A stretch of 64,000 nt of DNA, from positions 1 through 64,000 of the forward strand of contig JABJJW010000017.1 in assembly GCA_018660685.1 (NCBI GenBank), given 5' to 3'. The translations under genes were made by a program, and so were the position numbers. This stretch comes from Flavobacteriales bacterium (GTDB lineage Bacteria > Bacteroidota > Bacteroidia > Flavobacteriales_G > Salibacteraceae). Shown piece by piece: positions 54,801-62,773 of the stretch (position 1 is the first letter of the stretch; each line of letters begins with the position of its first letter). The notes under the pieces were generated by a model. It did not search any database, was not told where the DNA came from, and worked only from the letters and a program-made list of their open reading frames with translations.

Positions 54801-56030
54801 TTAAACCAGTTGGCCGAGTGCAATTTCGAAAGCACTTTGAGCTATTTGCTTTCCGCTTGGGTTTTTAGCATGGACAGCTGCCATTGCATCCTTAATGGTA
54901 TTGGAGGCATCCTCAAAAATGGCTGAATCTTCATGTTGATACTCATCGCTCATGCAATAAGCAAACACTCTTGCCATGCCGCAATTCGCGATGAAGTCGG
55001 GAATTAGACTAACCTTCTTGTCAACCGCATCACCGATAGGTCCAAAGAATATCTCGGGATCGGCAAACGGGACATTGGCGCCAGAAGAAATCACCTCGAG
55101 CCCATTGTCAATCATCGCTTCACATTGATCTTGGGTCATCAGCCTTGATCCTGCACAGGGAAGAAATATTTCTGCACCCATGCTCCAGATAGCGGCATTG
55201 ACTTCGTCAAAAGGCAGCATATCGTTGGCGCCAAGGGCATTTCCCTTTTTTGCCAAGAAAAGGTCTCGTATTTCGTCGAAGGAAAAGCCTTCAGGGTTCA
55301 TCAGTCCACCGACTCGGTCAATAATGCCAACGACCTTGGCTCCAGCTTGTGCCATGTAAAATGCGGCGGCTGATCCAACATTACCCCATCCCTGGATGAT
55401 AACACGTTTCCCTTCGACGTTCCCGCCATGCCACATTTTATAGTAGTGAAGTACGGCCTCGGACACGCCATATCCAGTGATCATATCAGCGACCACATAA
55501 TGTCTTGAGATCTCAGGGGTATAGGATTCATTTGTAAGAACCTTCGAGACACCTTGTCTAAGATTTGAAACCTTCTTGAGATGTTGAGCAGGATTAGGTT
55601 TGAAATGTCCATTGACAATCCCCTCTTGAGGATGCAACAACCCATATTCTTCGGTGATCGGAATAACTTCATGAATTTCATCGACATTCATGTCGCCTCC
55701 AGTACCATAATAGTTCTTCAGGATAGGATAGACAGCTTTGTACCATCTGCGCAGTACACCTTCTTTCCGTGGATCACGGGGATCAAAATTAATTCCTGAC
55801 TTCGCGCCGCCAATTGGAGGTCCAGCTACGGTGAACTTTACTTCCATGGTTTTGGCAAGAGACTCTACTTCCCTTTTGTCAAGACCTTGTCTCATTCGAG
55901 TACCACCACCGGCGGCACCTCCTCGTAAGCTATTAATTACGACCCAACCTTGAGCTTCAGTTTCTGGATCATTCCATTCAAAAACGACTTCAGGTGGTTT
56001 ATTCTCAAACTTATTCAGGAGATCTCTCAT
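54801..56030 (-). CDS. Glu/Leu/Phe/Val dehydrogenase
   Basis: A 409-residue amino-acid dehydrogenase. The substrate domain has GGGTRMRQGL and KFTVAGPPIGGAKSGINF with the catalytic lysine; the NAD(P) domain starts RVIIQGWGNVGSAAAFYMAQ. It deaminates an amino acid (glutamate, leucine or similar) to the 2-oxo acid. The substrate cannot be told by eye. Head of the dehydrogenase-mscS-nhaD run. Confidence 0.9.
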   Translation of the reverse strand: MRDLLNKFENKPPEVVFEWNDPETEAQGWVVINSLRGGAAGGGTRMRQGLDKREVESLAKTMEVKFTVAGPPIGGAKSGINFDPRDPRKEGVLRRWYKAVYPILKNYYGTGGDMNVDEIHEVIPITEEYGLLHPQEGIVNGHFKPNPAQHLKKVSNLRQGVSKVLTNESYTPEISRHYVVADMITGYGVSEAVLHYYKMWHGGNVEGKRVIIQGWGNVGSAAAFYMAQAGAKVVGIIDRVGGLMNPEGFSFDEIRDLFLAKKGNALGANDMLPFDEVNAAIWSMGAEIFLPCAGSRLMTQDQCEAMIDNGLEVISSGANVPFADPEIFFGPIGDAVDKKVSLIPDFIANCGMARVFAYCMSDEYQHEDSAIFEDASNTIKDAMAAVHAKNPSGKQIAQSAFEIALGQLV

Positions 56031-56126
56031 AGAGTAGGTGGTTTACCCTGTTTTTAAGGCGGGGCAAATGTATAAAATCCATGGCCCACAGCGCCTAGAT
56101 CAAGAGCTAAAGGGATGATGATGACG

Positions 56127-57185
56127 CTAGCCAAGATATACAGCACCAGCACAGTGTGATTTCGTTGACCCGGTGACCGAACTAGAGACGTTTTTTTGTT
56201 CGAGCAATCTTAGTAGCCCTAAGAATGCGAAGTTGATCGCTTCTTTGTATTCAATGATTTCAACGGATGGGATGTGGAGTTTGGTGTCTGCATGATGCTG
56301 AATGCGTTCAACTAAAAACGTATTGTGAGTCCCACCTCCAGATACCAAGCAAGTTTTATTCGAACGAAGTTGAAATGCAGATTGAATCGCTATATGCTCA
56401 GTACAAGTAGCCAATCTATCATAGATGTCCACGTGTTTGAACTCTTCAAGGATTGGAAGTAGATGTGTTTCGAACCATTCTTTTCCAAGGCTTTTTGGTG
56501 GAGATTCATCGTAAAAAGAGATTTCATTTAATCTATTGAGTAAAGAGTACTCAACCTTGCCTTTCATCGCAAGAGATCCACGGGCGTCATATTTCTGGCC
56601 AATTTCATTGCTCAAATGGTTCAAGAGCATATTGCATGGAGCAATGTCGTAACCCGCTAAAGACTCTCCTAGGACACTCAGATTCGCAAAACCACCAAGA
56701 TTTAAAGTGCAATCAAAATTTGAAAAAAGATACGAATCTGCAAGAGGAACAAGTGGTGCTCCCTGACCGTCCAGGGCAACATCCTGAGATCTGAAGTCAC
56801 AAATTACCGTACTCCCAACCAGCGAGGAAAGTACGGCTCCTGATCCGATTTGATGCGTCATTCCTAATTCAGGCTGGTGGAAAATGGTATGGCCGTGGGA
56901 GGAAATGAAAGTAGCCTTTGAGTCGAATGTTGTCTTGAACTCATTTACGGCTTTGGCGCTAAATCGAGAAAATTCCAAATCGCATTGTACCAAGCCAGAA
57001 GCCGTGTGTTTATCGGCATTGAATAAATTTTCTGAGAGAGATTTCGGAAAGTCGAAGTGTTGGGCTTTCACCAACCTGAAAGTCCATTCCTTTTCAGTCT
57101 GTTGGAATTGAACTTCTGCGACATCTAAGCCATCGAGAGATGTCCCGCTCATTAAACCAATACCGTTGTAGCTCTCTGATTCCAA
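56127..57185 (-). CDS. anmK: Anhydro-N-acetylmuramic acid kinase
   Basis: A 352-residue kinase of the hexokinase-like ASKHA fold: GIGLMSGTSLDGLDVAEVQF, FISSHGHTIFHQPELGMTHQ, IGSGAVLSSLVGSTVICDFR, LNLGGFANLSVLG and the late TCLVSGGGTHNTFLVERI. It recycles anhydroMurNAc from cell-wall turnover. I place the start at a TTG (57185) just before ESESYNGIGLMSGTSL; an ATG within the conserved motif (57152) is an alternative, and the longest frame would overlap the divergent acyl-CoA dehydrogenase. Confidence 0.88.
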   Translation of the reverse strand: MESESYNGIGLMSGTSLDGLDVAEVQFQQTEKEWTFRLVKAQHFDFPKSLSENLFNADKHTASGLVQCDLEFSRFSAKAVNEFKTTFDSKATFISSHGHTIFHQPELGMTHQIGSGAVLSSLVGSTVICDFRSQDVALDGQGAPLVPLADSYLFSNFDCTLNLGGFANLSVLGESLAGYDIAPCNMLLNHLSNEIGQKYDARGSLAMKGKVEYSLLNRLNEISFYDESPPKSLGKEWFETHLLPILEEFKHVDIYDRLATCTEHIAIQSAFQLRSNKTCLVSGGGTHNTFLVERIQHHADTKLHIPSVEIIEYKEAINFAFLGLLRLLEQKNVSSSVTGSTKSHCAGAVYLG

Positions 57186-57239
57186 GGCAAAAGTTACTTT
57201 TGTCGCCGCTTTGATTAACGGAAGATAATTAGCATAGAT

Positions 57240-58382
57240 ATGATTTTTGAACTTACAGAAGAACAGAAGGCAGTTCGCGATGCGGCTAGAGATTTTGCGC
57301 AAAATGTATTAAAGCCGGGCGTGATCGAGAGAGATGAAACACAAACGTTTCCAGCGGAAGAGGTCAAGCAACTCGGCGAACTCGGATTTATGGGAATGAT
57401 GGTGAGCCCCGATTATGGCGGCGGTGGAATGGACACGGTCTCATACGTCTTGGCCATGGAAGAGATGTCAAAAGTTGACGCGAGCACATCAGTATGCATG
57501 TCTGTCAACAACAGCTTGGTCTGTTGGGGACTTGAGAAATTTGGATCAGAAGAGCAAAAACAGAAATTCCTCGTGCCCTTGGCGACCGGTGAAAAAATTG
57601 GAGCATTTTGCTTAAGTGAGCCAGAGGCTGGTTCCGACGCAACATCTCAGCGAACAACCGCCATCGACATGGGGGATCATTACTTGCTAAATGGGACGAA
57701 GAATTGGATTACCAACGGAAGTTCAGCTTCCACCTATTTAGTCATGGCTCAGACAGATGCTGATAAAGGTCATCGAGGCATAAACTGCTTGATCGTTGAG
57801 CGAGGAATGGAAGGTTTTGTGATCGGCGCTAAAGAGAATAAGCTTGGTATCAGAGGATCTGATACCCATACATTGCTATTTAATGATGTTAAAGTGCCGA
57901 AGGAGAACAGAATTGGCGAGGACGGATTTGGATTCAAGTTCGCAATGCAAACATTGGAAGGTGGACGAATCGGGATTGCATCTCAAGCGCTCGGAATAGC
58001 TTCCGGGGCTATGGAACTTGCTGTAGCTTATTCAAAGGAGAGAAAGGCATTTGGAAAAGAAATACACAAGCATCAAGCGGTCAGTTTTAAGCTTGCGGAC
58101 ATGGCGACGGAGATCGAAGGTGCTAGATTGTTATGTCTGAAAGCTGCGTGGATGAAAGATCAGAAGAAACCATTTGGAAAATACAGCGCAATGGCAAAGC
58201 TCTTTTCCTCAGAAGTTGCGATGAAAACAACCGTTGAAGCAATTCAAGTTCACGGTGGATATGGTTATGTGAAGGAATACCATGTTGAGCGGTTGATGCG
58301 AGATGCGAAGATCACTCAGATCTATGAAGGAACCAGTGAAGTGCAGCGCATTGTCATTGGTCGTGCCGTCATCGAAGAATAG
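57240..58382 (+). CDS. Acyl-CoA dehydrogenase (short-chain/butyryl type)
   Basis: A 380-residue FAD enzyme: MIFELTEEQKAVRDAARDFA at the start; FCLSEPEAGSDATSQRTTAI is the first acyl-CoA DH signature; QVHGGYGYVKEYHVERLMRD near the end holds the catalytic-base region with the glutamate in IYEGTSEVQRIVIGR. It oxidises acyl-CoA to enoyl-CoA. It is divergent from anmK and alone on the plus strand. Confidence 0.93.
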   Translation: MIFELTEEQKAVRDAARDFAQNVLKPGVIERDETQTFPAEEVKQLGELGFMGMMVSPDYGGGGMDTVSYVLAMEEMSKVDASTSVCMSVNNSLVCWGLEKFGSEEQKQKFLVPLATGEKIGAFCLSEPEAGSDATSQRTTAIDMGDHYLLNGTKNWITNGSSASTYLVMAQTDADKGHRGINCLIVERGMEGFVIGAKENKLGIRGSDTHTLLFNDVKVPKENRIGEDGFGFKFAMQTLEGGRIGIASQALGIASGAMELAVAYSKERKAFGKEIHKHQAVSFKLADMATEIEGARLLCLKAAWMKDQKKPFGKYSAMAKLFSSEVAMKTTVEAIQVHGGYGYVKEYHVERLMRDAKITQIYEGTSEVQRIVIGRAVIEE

Positions 58383-58402
58383 ACGCCGACATCATACAAG
58401 TT

Positions 58403-59713
58403 TTAGAGGAGCTCGAACAATTGTTCCAGCTTCATTTTTCTAGAGGCTTTTAAAAGGATGATAGAGTTTTCAATTCCTTTTTCGGCCAAGACCGACGCGA
58501 GTTCTGAAGTGGATTCGAAGCATTCTACGTTTCCTGGATTAGATTTCGTCTTCCTGAATTCTGGACCAACAAGATAGATTTGTGCAAGGTCGATTGACGA
58601 GAGCTGATCCAGAACTATCTCGTGTTCTCGGGCGGACCGATCACCAAGTTCAAGCATATCTCCAAGGATGGCCACTTTCGGCTTCTCAGAAGAGAAATGG
58701 TCCAAATTAGTGAGTGCTGCGCTCATGCTACTTGGATTGGCGTTGTAGCAGTCCAATATGACTTCGTTGTCTTTGTCAGTTCGCTCGATCTGCGATCTGT
58801 TATTGTCAGGCCGATAGTTTCCGATTCCTTCTTTGATATGCTCTGGACTCACGCCAAAGTAAGATGCGATACAAACGGCGGCCAAAACGTTGGTGAAATT
58901 GTATTCTCCTGTGAGCTGTGTTCCTAAATTATGCTTGTATTCATCCCCTGACTTTTTCCAGTTAACCCGAAGAGTAACGGAATTTGGCTCAATACCTCCT
59001 ACAAGATGATTTGAGTCAGATGTTCCGTACCGGATCTGCTCCAAACCTTCCGAGGCCTCTAGGACTTTGAAATCGTCTGCATTTATAAATGCCTTGCCTT
59101 CTATTTCCTTGATGAAGTCAAAGAGTTCCTTTTTTCCTCGGTAGATTCCTGCTTCGCTTCCAAACCCTTCAAGATGTGCGAGACCTAAATTGGTGATCAA
59201 TCCAAAGTTGGGGCGGGCTATTTTACACAGGTCTGCAATTTCTCCGATATGATTCGCGCCCATCTCAATGATGGCGATTTCATGTTTGTTTCTGTCAATT
59301 TCAAGAAGTGAAAGTGGAACGCCGATATGGTTATTAAGATTTCCTTTGGTGGCGTAGGTTCGATATTCTGAGGATAGGGCTGCATGAATCAGCTCTTTCG
59401 TAGTTGTCTTGCCATTACTCCCTGTGAGTCCAATAACCGGTATTCTCAGTTTGCTGCGGTGAAAAAGCGCGAGCTCTTGCAACGCCTTTAGGCCATCATC
59501 CACCTTATAGATACCCTCCACACCTTCGAACTCTTCTCGATTTTCATCTACGACACAGGCCAAGGCTCCATTGCTTAGAGCAGTTAACACAAAATCATTT
59601 GCATTGAAGCTCGGTCCTTTCAATGCAATGAATAGATTGCCCTCAGCAAGACTTCGGGTATCAGTGCAGATGCCCGTTGAACTTAAATAAGTCGAATAGA
59701 GTTGTTCGATCAT
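58403..59713 (-). CDS. murF: UDP-MurNAc-tripeptide:D-Ala-D-Ala ligase (MurF)
   Basis: A 436-residue Mur ligase: P-loop GLTGSNGKTTTKELIHAALS, NHIGVPLSLLEI, IIEMGANHIGEIADLCKIAR and the C-terminal EVILDCYNANPSSM. It adds D-Ala-D-Ala to the peptidoglycan precursor. It follows gldJ on the same strand, a pairing kept in gliding Flavobacteriia, but a strong terminator separates them here. Confidence 0.95.
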   Translation of the reverse strand: MIEQLYSTYLSSTGICTDTRSLAEGNLFIALKGPSFNANDFVLTALSNGALACVVDENREEFEGVEGIYKVDDGLKALQELALFHRSKLRIPVIGLTGSNGKTTTKELIHAALSSEYRTYATKGNLNNHIGVPLSLLEIDRNKHEIAIIEMGANHIGEIADLCKIARPNFGLITNLGLAHLEGFGSEAGIYRGKKELFDFIKEIEGKAFINADDFKVLEASEGLEQIRYGTSDSNHLVGGIEPNSVTLRVNWKKSGDEYKHNLGTQLTGEYNFTNVLAAVCIASYFGVSPEHIKEGIGNYRPDNNRSQIERTDKDNEVILDCYNANPSSMSAALTNLDHFSSEKPKVAILGDMLELGDRSAREHEIVLDQLSSIDLAQIYLVGPEFRKTKSNPGNVECFESTSELASVLAEKGIENSIILLKASRKMKLEQLFELL

Positions 59714-59720
59714 GCTGGAC

Positions 59721-59752
59721 CGAAAATAAAAAAGGCCTCTTAGCGAGGCCTT
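59721..59752 (-). terminator. Terminator after gldJ
   Basis: Stem AAGGCCTC (59732-59739) with GAGGCCTT (59745-59752); the T-run is read on the minus strand (complement of 59721-59731). It stands between gldJ and murF. Confidence 0.8.
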
Positions 59753-59773
59753 CTACGTGAATAACTTTTTAAC

Positions 59774-61552
59774 TTATCTCGGAGCTCCAAGCCCAACTGG
59801 ACTTCCAACTCTGTCCATGGCGCATCTGAATCCTAACGTAGGCTTCGATTGACGCTCATCGAGGAATCGTCTTGTTCCAGGAACCATCCAGTAAGCTCGA
59901 TCGTTCCAAGAAGCTCCTTTATACACACGTGCGTGATCATTGATCAATGAAGCATAATCTGTTGCTGCCTCACCTTGACCAGGATAGATGTACATGTGCG
60001 AAGTTTCTACTCTTTCTTCTTCCTCTTCGTAAGCATCCCAATGAATTTCATCCAAGTGAGATTCATAGTCACCGTCTAAGAAGTTGATGTTGTCTGAGCG
60101 CTTGTAGTTACGTCGATCAATATTCTCTTCAACCTTCGATTCGCGGTAACGCAACTCTCCGGGTCTAGCATTGATATATGAGCTGTAGTCCTTGAGTAAC
60201 ACAGGTGCGATTTTCACCATCTCGTCGGCAGCCTTAATCGCTTCGATAGACTCTTCAACGATAATAATGTTGGCTTCATACTTTTGATCATCTATCAGCA
60301 ATTCCAGCGCTCTTTGTGCTTGATCGTTCAGCGTACTGAGAAGCTCATTCTCTTGATCGTTAGCTGAACTCTCGACCGTGTTTCCGAAATCTTCCAAGTA
60401 CTTAATCAAACCAGGAATATCATAGATTGGAATGTCGTACTTGTCAAGAAGTAATCCTTCGTTGTCTCTCTCCTTAGTTGAGAAAACATTTCCACGGAAT
60501 GGACGAAAATCATCCATGTCTTCGTAGCTCAATGGACGGTAAACATCCATTACCCACTCGCTAACGTTTCCAGCCATGTTGTAAAGGCCATAATCGTTGG
60601 GCCAGTATGAGAAAACAGGTGCTGTAATATCCGCATTGTCATTCAATTTCCCTGCTACACCCATGTTGTCACCACGTCCACGCTTAAAGTTGGCAAGCAT
60701 CATTCCGATATAAACTTCGTCTGGGTTTCTAACCGCATGACCATTCCAAGGGTAAAGTCTTCGTTCTACAACTCTTTCTCCAATACTGTTTCCAATTAGA
60801 CCAAGAGCAGCAAATTCCCATTCAGCTTCCGTTGGAAGACGATATTTTGGAAGGAGTATTCCATCTTCCATCTTCACGTTTCTGTAGCCACTGCTTGCTT
60901 GATTTAGATTTGGAAGACCTTCAATTCTTTTTCCGGAGTTGTACTGGTTCGTGAGGTACGCATCGGTATTGAAATTATCCTCACCAATCTGGTCTGGATA
61001 GTGTTCGAGGATTCCTTCACGAATTAGAATGAATTCGTTCACACGATCCGTTCTCCAACTACAAAAATCTGTCGCTTGAAGCCAGTTAACTCCAACCACT
61101 GGATAGTCCCTAAAAGCTGGATGTCGTAGATAGTAATCTACATATGGTTCATTATATGCGAGCTTACTTCTCCAAACCAAGGTGTCTGGAAGTGCTTTTT
61201 TGTAGAGTTCGGGGTAATCTGCTCCGTAAACTCTTTTAACCCAAAATAGGTATTCTAGCCAGTGAAAGTTGCTGATTTCTGTTTGGTCCATGTAAAAGCT
61301 GGAAACCGTGGCGCGTCTTGGGATATTGTTCCAATCGTGCATGAAATCCTGCTCGACTCGACCCATCGTAAACGTTCCTCCTTCAATGAGGACGAGGTTC
61401 GGTCCAGTTTCCTGTTCTTCAAAAGGATATTTCTGGAATCCACCATTGTCGGGATCGTTATAATTCCAACCTGTAATAGACGATTTTTCGTATCCACATG
61501 ACACGAAAAATAAGGGAGCCAGTAACAGTGCAAAAATGCTTTTTGCCTTCAT
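59774..61552 (-). CDS. gldJ: Gliding motility/T9SS lipoprotein GldJ
   Basis: A 592-residue lipoprotein (MKAKSIFALLLAPLFFVSC, lipobox FVSC) of the formylglycine-generating-enzyme fold: LVLIEGGTFTMGRVEQDFMH, YRLPTEAEWEFAALGLIGNS, YNMAGNVSEWVMDVYRPLSY and the closing RVYKGASWNDRAYWMVPGTR ... STLGFR-type end (TLGFRCAMDRVG). A long helical insert (~365-520) separates the halves, as in GldJ and not in GldK. GldJ stabilises the gliding/T9SS complex at the outer membrane. The neighbours murF and, across the porP-like gene, porU support the call. Promoter-like boxes lie at 61596-61626. Confidence 0.9.
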   Translation of the reverse strand: MKAKSIFALLLAPLFFVSCGYEKSSITGWNYNDPDNGGFQKYPFEEQETGPNLVLIEGGTFTMGRVEQDFMHDWNNIPRRATVSSFYMDQTEISNFHWLEYLFWVKRVYGADYPELYKKALPDTLVWRSKLAYNEPYVDYYLRHPAFRDYPVVGVNWLQATDFCSWRTDRVNEFILIREGILEHYPDQIGEDNFNTDAYLTNQYNSGKRIEGLPNLNQASSGYRNVKMEDGILLPKYRLPTEAEWEFAALGLIGNSIGERVVERRLYPWNGHAVRNPDEVYIGMMLANFKRGRGDNMGVAGKLNDNADITAPVFSYWPNDYGLYNMAGNVSEWVMDVYRPLSYEDMDDFRPFRGNVFSTKERDNEGLLLDKYDIPIYDIPGLIKYLEDFGNTVESSANDQENELLSTLNDQAQRALELLIDDQKYEANIIIVEESIEAIKAADEMVKIAPVLLKDYSSYINARPGELRYRESKVEENIDRRNYKRSDNINFLDGDYESHLDEIHWDAYEEEEERVETSHMYIYPGQGEAATDYASLINDHARVYKGASWNDRAYWMVPGTRRFLDERQSKPTLGFRCAMDRVGSPVGLGAPR

Positions 61553-61595
61553 AGCCGTTGAGTTTTATGGCGTTATGCCAAATTTTAATGAGGAA

Positions 61596-61626
61596 CGAAG
61601 ATACGGGGGTTTTTATTATCGCGCAA
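61596..61626 (-). promoter_or_regulatory. Promoter of gldJ
   Basis: On the minus strand TTG (complement of 61624-61626) and TATCTTCG (complement of 61596-61603, one mismatch to TAnnTTTG) are 20 bases apart, directly downstream of the porP-like stop codon. gldJ can thus be expressed independently of it. Confidence 0.5.
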
Positions 61627-62586
61627 TTAAAACTGCGGGCACTTCATCATCCTAAACTTGCGACGCTTTTGGCGGCAAGGGAACATCATGGTCACTGAAA
61701 TCTCATGTGATCCAAGAGTTTGAGTGCTTAGGGGCGATGTAGTGACATCATAACTATATCCGAATCTGAATGCTTCGGTGTACAGCCCTACCAAGAAAAT
61801 CAAGGCGTCGTTCCAACGATACCAAACTCCTCCCGTAATCGGACCTTTATTTACATAAAGTCCTAAGTTGAGCTGGTCAAATTCACCTTGTCTTTGATAG
61901 ATGATATTCGGAGAAATGCTTCCATCCTCCGGGTTTTCCTTGTTGAGCGGGATAAGAGCCCCGCCATGAGCTGTGTATTTTCTCGGAAGCTTGCTCTCTG
62001 TATTCTTAAAGAATGATTCGTCAGGCTCAGTTAAGTGATGAGCAGCAAACCCGAAGTACAGCGTTTGAGTAAATGCTAGAAATCCAGCTGAAAAATCCAG
62101 TTTGTTCACTGGAGCTTCAATTGGCGTCTCCATTGTATTGTAAATGAAGCCATATCGGGCATCGATCATGTCACCAAATGTCAATTGAGACCAATCAATA
62201 GCTTTTTGATAATAAGTTGCTTGAAATCCAGCCTTGATGGAGATGTTTCGATCAATCGCCAATTGGTAGGCGTACATTCCACTGATGTGATTGGTTTGAA
62301 TAACCGCAGAACCTGCTCTGTCATGATAGGCTTGCAATCCAATTCCACCACTAATTGCATCTACGTATTGATCGTAAGAAGCAGAATAGGTGACATAGTT
62401 GGAAGTTAATCCTGGCCACTGATTTCTGTAATTCAAAATGACTCGAGGACATCTTGCAGAACCCGCAAGCGCAGGGTTCAAGTAAAGCTGGTTCGCATAG
62501 AACTGACTGAATGCCGGATCCTGAGCTTGTAAATCCATACTCAGAACACCAGTTAAAATAGCAAGAAGGAGTAATATTCTCTTCAT
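61627..62586 (-). CDS. PorP/SprF family outer-membrane protein
   Basis: A 319-residue beta-barrel protein. The start ATG at 62586 gives signal peptide MKRILLLLAILTGVLSMDLQ-AQ; the frame upstream of it (to 62817) is noncoding. DPAFSQFYANQLYLNPALAG at the mature N-terminus is the family hallmark, followed by RNQWPGLTSNYVTYSASYD. PorP/SprF-type proteins anchor or gate secreted T9SS cargo, often one paralogue per cargo adhesin. It sits between gldJ and the divergent porU. Confidence 0.92.
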   Translation of the reverse strand: MKRILLLLAILTGVLSMDLQAQDPAFSQFYANQLYLNPALAGSARCPRVILNYRNQWPGLTSNYVTYSASYDQYVDAISGGIGLQAYHDRAGSAVIQTNHISGMYAYQLAIDRNISIKAGFQATYYQKAIDWSQLTFGDMIDARYGFIYNTMETPIEAPVNKLDFSAGFLAFTQTLYFGFAAHHLTEPDESFFKNTESKLPRKYTAHGGALIPLNKENPEDGSISPNIIYQRQGEFDQLNLGLYVNKGPITGGVWYRWNDALIFLVGLYTEAFRFGYSYDVTTSPLSTQTLGSHEISVTMMFPCRQKRRKFRMMKCPQF

Positions 62587-62590
62587 CGTC

Positions 62591-62608
62591 GTCACCGTCA
62601 CCGTCACC
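62591..62608. repeat. Triple hexamer repeat before the porP/sprF-like start
   Basis: GTCACC occurs three times in a row at 62591-62608, ending four bases from the ATG region of the porP-like gene (on its strand GGTGAC x3). Only its short length and place are notable; no function shown. Confidence 0.6.
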
Positions 62609-62773
62609 GAATCGGCAATATTACGAATATATTCACCCCACAAACCTTTCAACACTTTCATTCGTTTTGTCTCTAGCAATATCTTTTCTAGTGAGCCGTT
62701 CTTTACGACGTAAAAAGGATGACAAATATAACTACAAAAACCATTGATTTGTCGAACAATTGGAACGGTTGAT

